A stretch of 16,701 nucleotides of DNA. Source: Ruminococcaceae bacterium UBA3451. GTDB taxonomy: Bacteria > Bacillota > Clostridia > Oscillospirales > Acutalibacteraceae. The notes under the pieces are model-generated. The model had not been told where the DNA came from. It did not search any database and saw nothing but the letters and a program-made list of their open reading frames with translations. The translations under genes and the position numbers were made by a program. Location: the NCBI GenBank assembly GCA_002378845.1, contig DFRY01000055.1, positions 1 to 16,701 of the forward strand, read 5' to 3'. How positions within the stretch are numbered: position 1 is the stretch's first letter; each line of letters opens with the position of its first letter. Positions 1 through 7,645 of this stretch are shown here, in pieces.

Positions 1-831
1 GAGCTTCCGGAAGATTTCGCACAGCCGATTACACTGAATTGGACTGTAGACGGAGATTTGGATTCTGTACTGCAGAAAAACTTCGGACACATTACAAACG
101 ACACCCAGATGGACAGTTGGTTCAAGCAGCAGCGCACCATATTAAACGAAAACGAAATTCTGCGCTACCGCGAACTGGGCACTGCCACCGCGGAAGTTCT
201 GGAAAACGTATGCCTTTCCGTGCGCCCCGGAATGACGGAATTTGAGGTTGCCGGCGAAATTTCGAAAGGCCTTTGGAGCCGCGGAATCGAACCGATTACC
301 CTATTGGTTGCTACGGACGGCCGCAGCGAGCGCGTGCGCCATTACGTACCCACCGGTGGGCAGGTGCATAGCGGCGTGATTGCCTCCCTTTGCGCACGTT
401 CCGGCGGACTGATTCTTTCCGCTACAAGAAGCGTTGCGTTTCAAAAAGGTTTTGCACAACATTACACGAAACTGTTGAATGTGGAGCAGGCCGCCTTTGA
501 AGCAACCAAGGAAGGCGTGACTTTAGGCGATATTGTAAAAACCGTTATGGCGGCATACGGCGAAAACGGTCTGGCCGATGAGTGGAAAAATCACCACCAG
601 GGCGGCATGACCGCTTACCTTGCAAGGGAATACCGCCCGGACCCGAACTGTCCGGTTCCGGTACAGCTCAATCAGGCCTACGCCTGGAACCCGTCCGCTG
701 TCGGCGCAAAATGTGAAGATACCGCAATTCTTACCGCAGCCGGGCTGGAGGTTATTTCTCCGGCATCCGCCCGCTGGCCGAAGGTTCGGCAGGGCAGCTG
801 GCTGCGCCCGGATGTTTTGAAAGCATATTAA
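1..831 (+). CDS. M24-family (creatinase/Xaa-Pro aminopeptidase-like) protein, 5'-truncated by the window
   Basis: The frame is open from base 1 to TAA at 829-831, giving 276 visible residues, so the start and probably the N-terminal creatinase-type domain lie to the left. The TTG at 58 is internal and has no ribosome site. The visible part follows the pita-bread fold pattern: a helical segment ending in VRPGMTEFEVAGEI, then HYVPTGG, SATRSV, HHQGG and AKCEDTAIL. Peptidases of this clan use five metal ligands (Asp, Asp, His, Glu, Glu). Here only the His of HHQGG and the last Glu of CEDT are evident. The two Asp positions fall on non-acidic residues (the second is the Ser of SATR) and the fourth ligand is Asn in AWNP. 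It is therefore probably not a metallopeptidase, and may be a metal-free hydrolase like creatinase. The closely following dehydrogenase gene suggests a shared catabolic operon. Family sure; substrate unknown. Confidence 0.85.
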   Translation, partial: ELPEDFAQPITLNWTVDGDLDSVLQKNFGHITNDTQMDSWFKQQRTILNENEILRYRELGTATAEVLENVCLSVRPGMTEFEVAGEISKGLWSRGIEPITLLVATDGRSERVRHYVPTGGQVHSGVIASLCARSGGLILSATRSVAFQKGFAQHYTKLLNVEQAAFEATKEGVTLGDIVKTVMAAYGENGLADEWKNHHQGGMTAYLAREYRPDPNCPVPVQLNQAYAWNPSAVGAKCEDTAILTAAGLEVISPASARWPKVRQGSWLRPDVLKAY

Positions 832-858
832 CGAAATCCCACTTCAGGAGGTATTATT

Positions 859-2370
859 ATGTCTGAAATTAAAAAATTACGCCCTTACATCAACGGACAG
901 TTTGTTGAGTCCAAAGCCACAAAATACACCGATGCCTATAATCCCAGCACCGGTGAAATCATTGCAAAAGTCCCCTGCTGCACACCCGACGAAGTAGAAG
1001 CCGCCATTGCAAGCGCAAAGGCCGCTTTCCCGGGCTGGTCCGCCACGCCGGTAATCAAGCGCGTACAAATTTTGTATAAGCTGCGCGACCTGATTATCGA
1101 ACACATGGATGAACTCACCTATCTTGTTGCGCTGGAAAACGGCAAGGCATGGTCCGAAGCACAGGGCGATGTACTGAAAGCAAAAGAGGGAACCGAGCAG
1201 GCAATTTCCGCTCCTTCTCTTATGATGGGCGAAAGCCTGATGGACGCTTCCAAGGGTTACGACACCGTATTGTACCGTGAACCGCTGGGCGTATTTGCCG
1301 GAATTGTGCCGTTCAACTTCCCCGCCATGATCCCCATGGGCTGGATGACCCCGATTTGCATTGCCTGCGGCAACACCATCGTTTTAAAGGCGGCTACCTT
1401 TACCCCGCAGTCCGCCATGCGTTTCGCAGAGCTTTATAAGGAAGCCGGGCTGCCCGACGGCGTAATCAACATTGTCACCTGCTCCAGAAACGAAGCGGAA
1501 ATTCTGTTAAGCCACCCGGATGTAAAGGGAATTACATTTGTCGGTTCCACCTCCGTCGGTTTACATATTTACGCCACCGCCGCGGCAAACGGCAAACGCG
1601 TTCAGGCTTTGTGCGAAGCAAAAAACCACGCATTGGTACTGAACGACGCTCCGGTTGACCGAACTGCGGCCGGAATCATCAACTCGGCATTCGGCTGCGC
1701 CGGCGAACGCTGCATGGCGCTCCCCGTTGTGGTCGCACAGGAGGGCATTGCAGACCAGTTGGTTGCCGCCCTTGTGGAGCAGGCAAAAAAGCTGAAGCTC
1801 GGCCCGGCGTACGACAAAGAAACCGGCCTCGGCCCGGTAATCAACGCGCCGCACAAGCAGTCCGTTCTTGACTGGATTCAAAAGGGCATCGACGAAGGTG
1901 CCACCGTTGCTTTAGACGGCAGAAACGTGACCGTGGAGGGTTATGAAAACGGCTTCTACCTTGGGCCGACAATTCTTGACCATGTTGCCCCCGACATGAC
2001 CGTAGGCGATAAAGAAATTTTTGGGCCGGTGCTTTGCATTAAGCGCGTAAAAACCTTTGAGGAAGGCCTTGCCGTCATGAACGCCAATCCGTACGCCAAC
2101 GGTTCGGTCATCTTTACCCAAAACGGCCATTACGCCCGTGAATTCGCCCGCCACACCGACGGCGGCATGGTCGGCGTAAACGTTGGTATTCCGGTTCCGA
2201 TCGGGGTATTCCCGTTCTCCGGCCACAAGCTTTCTTTCATCGGCGACCTTCACTGCCTTGGAAAAGACGGCTACCGTTTCTACACCGAAACCAAGGTGGT
2301 CACCACCCGGTGGTTTGACGAAGAGGAAGCAAAATCCAAAACTGTTTCCACCTGGGACGGCACAATCTAA
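859..2370 (+). CDS. mmsA: CoA-acylating (methyl)malonate-semialdehyde dehydrogenase-like protein
   Basis: A 503-residue aldehyde dehydrogenase-superfamily protein, the usual length for MmsA/IolA. Known members oxidise malonate or methylmalonate semialdehyde to acetyl- or propionyl-CoA with NAD+, losing CO2, as in myo-inositol or valine breakdown. Subfamily signs are FNFPAMIPM (152-160), AKNHALVL, the catalytic Cys285 in FGCAGERCMA, and a C-terminal block FPFSGHKLSF...GKDG..FYTETKVVTTRWF. Start: ATG at 859 behind AGGAGG (846-851), 27 bp after the M24 gene, so the two are probably cotranscribed. Oddities: the Arg known at position 107 in Bacillus IolA is Lys107 here, the usual GGAKNH reads CEAKNH, and FSGWK reads FSGHK. 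The Arg beside the catalytic Cys (Arg284) is kept. The enzyme may accept a related but different semialdehyde. Family confident; exact substrate uncertain. Confidence 0.88.
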   Translation: MSEIKKLRPYINGQFVESKATKYTDAYNPSTGEIIAKVPCCTPDEVEAAIASAKAAFPGWSATPVIKRVQILYKLRDLIIEHMDELTYLVALENGKAWSEAQGDVLKAKEGTEQAISAPSLMMGESLMDASKGYDTVLYREPLGVFAGIVPFNFPAMIPMGWMTPICIACGNTIVLKAATFTPQSAMRFAELYKEAGLPDGVINIVTCSRNEAEILLSHPDVKGITFVGSTSVGLHIYATAAANGKRVQALCEAKNHALVLNDAPVDRTAAGIINSAFGCAGERCMALPVVVAQEGIADQLVAALVEQAKKLKLGPAYDKETGLGPVINAPHKQSVLDWIQKGIDEGATVALDGRNVTVEGYENGFYLGPTILDHVAPDMTVGDKEIFGPVLCIKRVKTFEEGLAVMNANPYANGSVIFTQNGHYAREFARHTDGGMVGVNVGIPVPIGVFPFSGHKLSFIGDLHCLGKDGYRFYTETKVVTTRWFDEEEAKSKTVSTWDGTI

Positions 2371-2421
2371 CCGAATTGCGCCAAAATCGTCAATCTGACA
2401 AAAAGAAATTCAAATATCCGT

Positions 2422-2462
2422 TAGTTCCATGCAGAAAACCAGTTGTTTTTATTGCGGAACTA
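2422..2462. other. 41-nt hairpin downstream of mmsA
   Basis: TAGTTCC (2422-2428) pairs with GGAACTA (2456-2462), GCA (2431-2433) with TGC (2453-2455), and AAAAC (2435-2439) with GTTTT (2445-2449) around loop CAGTT. There is one 2-nt bulge on each side. No T-run follows on either strand, so it is not a typical intrinsic terminator. It may protect the mmsA transcript 3' end. The pairing is seen directly; the role is a guess. Confidence 0.5.
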
Positions 2463-2471
2463 TGAGAAAAT

Positions 2472-2511
2472 AAAGAGGTACGTTTTCCATCTTTGGAAAG
2501 CATACCTCTTT
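2472..2511. terminator. Hairpin, possible terminator between mmsA and hexokinase
   Basis: Arms AAAGAGGTA (2472-2480) and TACCTCTTT (2503-2511) pair perfectly. The stem continues inward through GTTTTCC/GGAAAGC with one C/A mismatch and one G-U pair, around a 6-nt loop. On the + strand the T-tract is short (GATTT). On the - strand the stem is followed by TATTTTC, so it could stop transcription either way. It probably separates the M24-mmsA unit from the hexokinase. Confidence 0.6.
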
Positions 2512-2610
2512 GATTTACCCATTAAATAATACAAAGCCAATTTTCATCGGAAAAATAGAGCGAGTTTGAACCGGAATTGACTTTAATAAAATTTTTAAGG
2601 ATGGTGCAAC

Positions 2611-3909
2611 ATGGAAGCAGTAAAGCGTTTCTTACTGGAAATGGGGGTTTCTCCGGAATTAACGGATTTGGACGAAACCACAAACAAATTACTGAGCGAA
2701 ATGGAGAAGGGATTAAACAGGGAAGAATCGAGCCTGCAAATGATTCCTTCCTATATTGGCGAAACATTCCGGCCTGTGCCGGGCGAGCGTGTTGCCGCGG
2801 TCGACGCGGGCGGCACCAACCTGCGTATCAGCCTGATCCGTTTTAACGATGATTTAACGCCTACCATTGAAAAAATTGAACGTTTCCCCATGCCCGGTTC
2901 CCGTGAACCGGTGGACAGCGACACCTTCTTTGACGAGTTGGCGGAGCATTTGAGCGAAATTCTGAAAATCACCAAAAAAATCGGCTTCTGCTTTTCCTAT
3001 GCCGTTGAAATCATGCCTTCCCGTGACGGAAGAATCATTACCCTGAGCAAAGAAGTCGTTGTAAAAAACTGTGAAGGCAAAATGATTGGCGAAGAGCTGA
3101 TGAAAGCGCTGAAGAAAAAGGGCTACAACGAATTTTCTCAAATCAGCGTGCTGAACGACACCACCGCTTCCTTACTTGGCGGCCGTTTGTTCTGCCAGAA
3201 TAAAGACTACTCCAATTACATCGGGTTCATTCTCGGTACCGGAACCAACACCGCGTATTACGAGAAGAACAGCCGCATTACAAAAGACCCGGTTCTATCC
3301 AAAAAAGAAGGCAGCACCGTAATTAATCTGGAAAGCGGCAACTTCGACAAGCTCACCTCCGGCAAGCTGGATGAAGAATACCGCAAGGAAACAAGGGTTC
3401 CTGCAGAATATCATATGGAAAAAATGATGTCCGGTCATTATCTTGGCGAACTGCTGCTGAAATACATGCAGAAAGGTGCGGAATACGGCCTGTTTACCGA
3501 CGCGGCAAAAGCCTCTATTCTTGCCCTTACCAAGCTGGAAGGCAGAGACATGGACGACTTTTTGGCACACCCGAACGGCAGTACCCCCATTGCAGCCCTG
3601 CCCGGCCTTACCGATGCGGACCGCGCCGTGATTTACGAACTGATTGACGCAATGCTGGAACGTGCCGCGCGCCTGGTCGTATGCTGCTACATGGCATGCG
3701 CAAAGCGCACCGAAATGGGTCATGACCCGCTTCACCCGATTCTGGTCACTGCGGAAGGCACCACTTATTACCGCTGTGAGCTGCTGAAGCAGAAAATCGA
3801 TTATTACATCGAACAGGCCATGCGCCGCGACCGTGGAATTTACATTCAGACCATGCAGGTAGACAACGCCGTAATTTACGGTACCGCTCTTGCCGCGGTC
3901 TGCGAATAA
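2611..3909 (+). CDS. Eukaryote-type hexokinase (ATP:hexose 6-phosphotransferase)
   Basis: 432 residues, close to a single eukaryotic hexokinase unit and unlike the roughly 320-residue ROK or Glk glucokinases usual in bacteria. It should phosphorylate glucose or another hexose with ATP in the cytoplasm. Landmarks in order: SSLQMIPSYI (40-49), phosphate loop DAGGTNLR (65-72), sugar-binding FCFSYAVEI (126-134), a SerLys pair at 146-147 where yeast has ThrLys, catalytic Asp183 in LNDTTASLL, GTGTN (209-213), INLESGNFD (238-246), EKMMSGHYLGE (270-280), and a C-terminal ATP-site segment LVTAEGTTYY. All core elements are present, so it is probably active. Start: ATG 2611 with AAGGATGG about 8 nt upstream. 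It is monocistronic, with a strong terminator behind it. Substrate preference cannot be read from sequence. Confidence 0.9.
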   Translation: MEAVKRFLLEMGVSPELTDLDETTNKLLSEMEKGLNREESSLQMIPSYIGETFRPVPGERVAAVDAGGTNLRISLIRFNDDLTPTIEKIERFPMPGSREPVDSDTFFDELAEHLSEILKITKKIGFCFSYAVEIMPSRDGRIITLSKEVVVKNCEGKMIGEELMKALKKKGYNEFSQISVLNDTTASLLGGRLFCQNKDYSNYIGFILGTGTNTAYYEKNSRITKDPVLSKKEGSTVINLESGNFDKLTSGKLDEEYRKETRVPAEYHMEKMMSGHYLGELLLKYMQKGAEYGLFTDAAKASILALTKLEGRDMDDFLAHPNGSTPIAALPGLTDADRAVIYELIDAMLERAARLVVCCYMACAKRTEMGHDPLHPILVTAEGTTYYRCELLKQKIDYYIEQAMRRDRGIYIQTMQVDNAVIYGTALAAVCE

Positions 3910-3917
3910 AAACACCT

Positions 3918-3949
3918 AAAAACCTGCCGGAATTTCGGCAGGTTTTTTT
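3918..3949 (+). terminator. Intrinsic terminator of the hexokinase gene
   Basis: AAAAACCTGCCG (3918-3929) pairs with CGGCAGGTTTTT (3936-3947) around a 6-nt loop, and the T-run extends to 3949. It lies 9 bp after the hexokinase stop and ends 33 bp before the next promoter, so it insulates the reductase gene. Confidence 0.93.
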
Positions 3950-3982
3950 GCGGCCGGGTACTTCCCTTTTTTTATTTTGGTA

Positions 3983-4013
3983 TTGACTTAGAGTGCACTC
4001 TAAATTATATACT
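3983..4013 (+). promoter_or_regulatory. MerR-type promoter with palindromic operator, for the aldo/keto reductase
   Basis: The -35 TTGACT (3983-3988) and -10 TATACT (4008-4013) are separated by 19 bp rather than 17. The spacer is largely a perfect 16-bp palindrome, TTAGAGTGCACTCTAA (3988-4003). An overlong spacer with a centred dyad is the hallmark of promoters that MerR-family activators untwist. The dyad resembles sites of the AdhR/NmlR branch that answers aldehydes and other electrophiles. No MerR gene is in the window, so the regulator would act in trans. An overlapping alternative -10, TATATA at 4006-4011 or nearby, would give 17 bp and ordinary repression. Confidence 0.75.
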
Positions 4014-4048
4014 AACAATTAGGATTGAAAAGAAAGTTGGGATGAAAC

Positions 4049-5158
4049 ATGGAATACACACAATACGGAAAAACCGACATGAAAGTGTCCCGTCTGGGGC
4101 TTGGCTGCATGCGGTTCCCTGCACAGGAAAAAGACGCAATTAGCATGGTGCGGTACGCAATTGACCACGGCGTCAATTATTTGGACACCGCCTACCTTTA
4201 TAAAGACAGCGAGATCATTACAGGCCGGGCGCTGAAGGACGGTTACCGAAAACAGGTTTACCTTGCCACCAAAAGCCCCATTTGGAATATAACGAAACAC
4301 GAAGACTTTGAAAAATACCTGGATGAAGAACTGCTTCGTCTTGGCACGGATTACATTGATGTTTACCTGCTTCACAACATGGACCACGGTCACTGGGAAA
4401 CGGTAAAGCGCTTCGACGGCCTTACCTTCCTTGATAAAATGGTGCAAAAGGGGAAAATTCGCCACAAGGCGTTCTCCATTCACAATACCCTGCCTGCATT
4501 TAAGGAAATTGTGGATTCTTTCAACTGGGAAATGGCGCAGATTCAGCTTAACATTCTTGACGAAAAGCAGCAGGTCGGTGTGGAAGGACTGAAATACGCG
4601 GCGGAAAAAGGACTGGCTATGGTTGTTATGGAGCCGCTGCGCGGCGGTAATCTGCTGAACCATGCCCCCGCCGAGGTCGCCGAACTTCTTCGCGCTTACC
4701 CTGAAAACCGCTCCCTGGCCGAGTGGTGCTTCCGCTGGCTTTACAATATGCCCGAAGTTTCGGTGATTTTGAGCGGGACAAGTTCTTTGGAACAGCTAAA
4801 AGACAACCTGCGCATTTTTGAACACGCGGCGCCGAACTGCATGTCGGAAGAAGATGAAGAACTGATTCGAAAAATTCGCGAGGCATTCGAATCGAAAAAA
4901 AGCATTGGATGCACCGGGTGCCGGTACTGCATGCCGTGCCCGCAGGGCGTGAATATTCCCGAAATATTCAAGCTGTACAATAATTATCAGGTCATGAAAC
5001 CGCATTGGGTGGACAGGGGAATGTACGAATCCTCACTGTTGCCCGCAGGCGAAGGCGCCGATCAATGCATTTCCTGCGGCATTTGCATGAGCCGCTGCCC
5101 GCAGGCACTGCAAATTCCCGATCTTCTGAAAAAAGTTCACGCGGAATTTACGGAATAA
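4049..5158 (+). CDS. Aldo/keto reductase fused to a C-terminal 2x[4Fe-4S] ferredoxin-like domain
   Basis: 369 residues. Residues 1 to about 260 form an aldo/keto reductase barrel with the catalytic tetrad Asp46 (YLDTA), Tyr51, Lys75 (ATKSP) and His109 (LLHN). The C-terminus carries CxxCxxCxxCP (Cys288, 291, 294, 297) and CxxCxxCxxxCP (Cys340, 343, 346, 350), enough for two 4Fe-4S clusters. This is a recognised clostridial architecture of soluble oxidoreductases whose substrates are mostly unknown. The clusters suggest electron exchange with a partner beside or instead of NADPH. Start ATG 4049 is preceded by a purine-rich stretch, GTTGGGATG, only a moderate ribosome site. The MerR-type promoter upstream suggests induction by aldehydes or thiol-reactive stress. 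It is followed by its own terminator and is probably monocistronic. Confidence 0.9.
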   Translation: MEYTQYGKTDMKVSRLGLGCMRFPAQEKDAISMVRYAIDHGVNYLDTAYLYKDSEIITGRALKDGYRKQVYLATKSPIWNITKHEDFEKYLDEELLRLGTDYIDVYLLHNMDHGHWETVKRFDGLTFLDKMVQKGKIRHKAFSIHNTLPAFKEIVDSFNWEMAQIQLNILDEKQQVGVEGLKYAAEKGLAMVVMEPLRGGNLLNHAPAEVAELLRAYPENRSLAEWCFRWLYNMPEVSVILSGTSSLEQLKDNLRIFEHAAPNCMSEEDEELIRKIREAFESKKSIGCTGCRYCMPCPQGVNIPEIFKLYNNYQVMKPHWVDRGMYESSLLPAGEGADQCISCGICMSRCPQALQIPDLLKKVHAEFTE

Positions 5159-5207
5159 ATCACACCGGAAGGGTAAGCCGTCGGAAATCGGAAAACCGAA
5201 TTGACTT

Positions 5208-5247
5208 AAAAAAGAGGCCTTCTGCGTTGGAGCGCAAGGCTTCTTTT
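5208..5247 (+). terminator. Intrinsic terminator of the aldo/keto reductase gene
   Basis: The left arm (5210-5226: AAAAGAGGCCTT, a 2-nt bulge, GCG) pairs with the right arm (5233-5247: CGC, AAGGCTTCTTTT) around a 6-nt loop, with one G-U pair. The 3' arm ends in TTTT. It lies about 50 bp after the stop codon. Confidence 0.8.
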
Positions 5248-5249
5248 CG

Positions 5250-5278
5250 TTGAACATGCGGGTTTACTCCGGTATTTA
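5250..5278 (+). promoter_or_regulatory. Possible sigma-A promoter of the MFS gene
   Basis: TTGAAC (5250-5255), a 17-bp spacer and TATTTA (5273-5278) lie directly after the terminator and 23 bp before the MFS start. The boxes depart from consensus and the leader would be short, so confidence is low. Confidence 0.35.
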
Positions 5279-5301
5279 TCAAGGATTGAAAGGAACTTAT
5301 T

Positions 5302-6540
5302 ATGCCTGAGGAAAAAATTGAGGTACAGAACAATATTAAACTAAGCGGATTTCTGGTCGTTACCATGGCAATTGCGGCCGGAGTCACCGTTGCAAATCTT
5401 TATTATATTCAGCCGCTGTTAGCGGAAATAGCGGCATCATTTCATGTTTCACAGGTTAACATCAGCCTTGCGGCCACGCTGACGCAGGTGGGGTACGCGC
5501 TCGGTATGCTCATGATTTTGCCCCTTGCGGACATTCGGGAAAAGAAATCACTGATTCTGTTCATGCTGGGGTGCTCTGCCTGCGCGCTGCTGTTTATGGC
5601 ATTTTCGCGCAACAGCGTGATGCTGTGCATTGCCTCTTTCGCCGTGGGGTTTACGTCGGTGGTACCGCAGCTGATTCTTCCCCTTGCGGCGCAGCTGGCT
5701 GACCCGAAGGAACGGGGCAAAATCATTGGCACCGTAATAAGCGGCGTGCTTATCGGAATTTTGGTTTCACGCACCGTAAGCGGATTGATCGGGCAGTACA
5801 TGGGGTGGCAGGCCGTTTATTACATCGCCTGCGGGCTGATGATTTTACTTGCCGTTTTTCTTACCCTTAGGCTGCCAAAATGCCCTTCTGTTACCAAAAT
5901 CAAATATTTTTCCCTGTTCCGATCCATGGTGCAGCTCACCAAAGAGCTTCCCATTCTAAGGGAATCGTCGCTGAACGGCGGAATGATGTTTGCCGCATTC
6001 AGCGTATTCTGGACAACACTTTCGTTTCTTCTTGCCGGCCCGCAGTACCGGCTTGGCGCAGACGCCGCCGGTCTGTTTGGGTTAGTCGGTGTCGCCGGCG
6101 CGTCGGCCGCACCCATTGTGGGGCGCATTGCGGACCGAAAAAGCCCCCGCTTCCCCATTGCGCTGGGCATGGGGGCGGTCACCCTTTCGTTCTTTTGCTT
6201 TCTGTTTTTCGGGTATAGTCTGGCCGGTTTAATTGTGGGGGTTATCTTCCTCGACCTTGGGGTGCAGTCCTGCCAAACCTCCAATCAGGCCAGAATCCAT
6301 GCAATCAGTGACGAAGCGCGCAACCGCATCAATACCGTTTACATGGTCACTTATTTTGTCGGCGGTGCGCTCGGTTCTTTTCTTGGTTCGTTCAGTTATG
6401 CCCACTGGGGATGGACCGGGGTTTGCGTTGTAGGGCTGTTAACCCAGGCAGCGGCAATTACCGTCCAGCTGAACGGGGTTCGCCGCGACGCGCAGCGGAA
6501 CCGGCTGCAAATTGCGGGCAATGACCGCAGTGCCGAATAA
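5302..6540 (+). CDS. MFS transporter, drug/proton antiporter-like
   Basis: 412 residues, strongly hydrophobic, with spacing that fits 12 membrane helices and a longer polar loop in the middle (about 190-215). The first helix region reads TVANLYYIQPLL, characteristic of the YgaY/YnfM-like branch of putative efflux proteins. The loop after helix 2 has an MFS motif A variant, PLADIREKKSL (74-84). It would sit in the cytoplasmic membrane and probably exports a small molecule using the proton gradient; the substrate is unknown. Start: ATG 5302 with AAAGGA ending 7 nt upstream. It is convergent with the GntR-type regulator gene (18-bp gap), and no direct regulatory link is visible. It stands as a single gene. 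Confidence 0.88.
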   Translation: MPEEKIEVQNNIKLSGFLVVTMAIAAGVTVANLYYIQPLLAEIAASFHVSQVNISLAATLTQVGYALGMLMILPLADIREKKSLILFMLGCSACALLFMAFSRNSVMLCIASFAVGFTSVVPQLILPLAAQLADPKERGKIIGTVISGVLIGILVSRTVSGLIGQYMGWQAVYYIACGLMILLAVFLTLRLPKCPSVTKIKYFSLFRSMVQLTKELPILRESSLNGGMMFAAFSVFWTTLSFLLAGPQYRLGADAAGLFGLVGVAGASAAPIVGRIADRKSPRFPIALGMGAVTLSFFCFLFFGYSLAGLIVGVIFLDLGVQSCQTSNQARIHAISDEARNRINTVYMVTYFVGGALGSFLGSFSYAHWGWTGVCVVGLLTQAAAITVQLNGVRRDAQRNRLQIAGNDRSAE

Positions 6541-6541
6541 A

Positions 6542-6553
6542 ACGGATTTCCGT
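6542..6553 (-). terminator. Weak terminator-like hairpin between convergent genes
   Basis: ACGGA (6542-6546) pairs with TCCGT (6549-6553) and is followed on the - strand by TTTATT, right after the regulator's stop codon. The stem is only 4-5 bp, so it is weak. No other terminator separates the convergent MFS and regulator genes. Confidence 0.3.
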
Positions 6554-6558
6554 ACCTA

Positions 6559-7608
6559 TTATCCGCGAATGATCAGTTCGCCTTTAATCCGATAGGTGAC
6601 GGCCGTCCAATCGGCGGAATTCACGTTCTGTTCTTTCAGGCACTCAAAAATCTGTGCCGCAAAAAGATGGTACGGCTGCCGGTAAACCGTTACACCCAGT
6701 TCGTTTAATTCCGGGAAGTCGTCAATCGTAACCAAAAGGACGTCGGAGATTTCCTGTTGATTCAGCGCTTTTTTAATTGCGAGGCCCATTGCGCCGTCGC
6801 TGCAGATTACCGCGCCCGGCCGGTCGGTTGGGCTAAGATGGTCAAAAATAAAGTTATTGGTGAAAATATCGTAATAATTTTTATAATCCCATGTGGAATT
6901 CCAATCCCACGGAGCGCTCCAAACCACGCCTGTGGGAAATACCTTTTGAAAAGCATGAACCCGTTCCTTATGACTGGAGGATTTCAGCGTTTCCCGATTA
7001 ATATAGGCGATACCTTTCGTTTTTTTGCCGGCAACATACCGGTACAGCGATAAAATCGCATCCTGATTGTCAAGGCAAACGCAGTCTGCATAAGGCGTTT
7101 TCACAATCGTGTCGAAAAGCACAATATTCATTCCCAGCCCCCGCAAAAGCCGCAGGCATTGGTTCGATATGACTTCGTAGTCCAGCCAAAGAACAACATT
7201 ATGTATATTCTTCTGAAGCAGCCTAAACAGAGTGCTTTCCATTGAATCGCATTCCGACTGCTGAACAAAAACAACCAGAGAATTATTCCGGTCTGCAATT
7301 TTCTGGAACTGTTCGATAAACAATCCGAAAAATTCTCTTTGCGCCGGGGCAACCAGCGCGATAATATCCAGATTGCCGCAATAGCTTTGCCGGTTTAAGG
7401 AAACCACCGTTCCCCGACCGATTTTACGCTGAATAATTTTTTCCTCTTCCAGAATGTCCAGCGCTTTTCGGACGGTGTCGCGGCTAACATGATATTCTTC
7501 CGATAAATCCCGCTCGGACGGTATTGCCGCGCCGTCCTGATAAATTCCGTTAAAGATTTTCTGAATAAGATCATTTTTTATTTTCCGGTAATGTAAATCC
7601 TCGAGCAT
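6559..7608 (-). CDS. GntR-type transcriptional regulator with LacI-like sensor domain
   Basis: With the chosen start it has 349 residues: an N-terminal GntR winged helix (about 4-68), including IPSERDLSEEYHVSRDTVRKALDIL and a GRGTVV wing, then a periplasmic-binding-protein/LacI-type sensor of about 275 residues starting near LDIIALVAP and including ICSDGAMGLAIKKAL. This layout is that of AraR of Bacillus subtilis, a sugar-released repressor, so a carbohydrate or related ligand is likely. The frame can be extended to a GTG at 7617, but the only ribosome site, AGGGGGTGG, abuts that GTG and is well spaced for the ATG at 7608, so I choose 7608. The gene stands alone, and its promoter is overlapped by an inverted repeat, suggesting autorepression. 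The target genes are not identifiable here. Confidence 0.87.
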   Translation of the reverse strand: MLEDLHYRKIKNDLIQKIFNGIYQDGAAIPSERDLSEEYHVSRDTVRKALDILEEEKIIQRKIGRGTVVSLNRQSYCGNLDIIALVAPAQREFFGLFIEQFQKIADRNNSLVVFVQQSECDSMESTLFRLLQKNIHNVVLWLDYEVISNQCLRLLRGLGMNIVLFDTIVKTPYADCVCLDNQDAILSLYRYVAGKKTKGIAYINRETLKSSSHKERVHAFQKVFPTGVVWSAPWDWNSTWDYKNYYDIFTNNFIFDHLSPTDRPGAVICSDGAMGLAIKKALNQQEISDVLLVTIDDFPELNELGVTVYRQPYHLFAAQIFECLKEQNVNSADWTAVTYRIKGELIIRG

Positions 7609-7645
7609 GGTACCCACCCCCTGCCATAAAATTCTATATTGCTCT

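Noticed and set aside
2565..2592. TTTGAA-16-TAAAAT as a hexokinase promoter
   Set aside because: Transcription would start on or inside the ribosome site at 2597-2604.
3977..3983. TTGGTAT half-site of the GntR-type regulator upstream of the aldo/keto reductase
   Set aside because: A lone 7-mer is expected by chance a few times in a window this size; no inverted partner is present.
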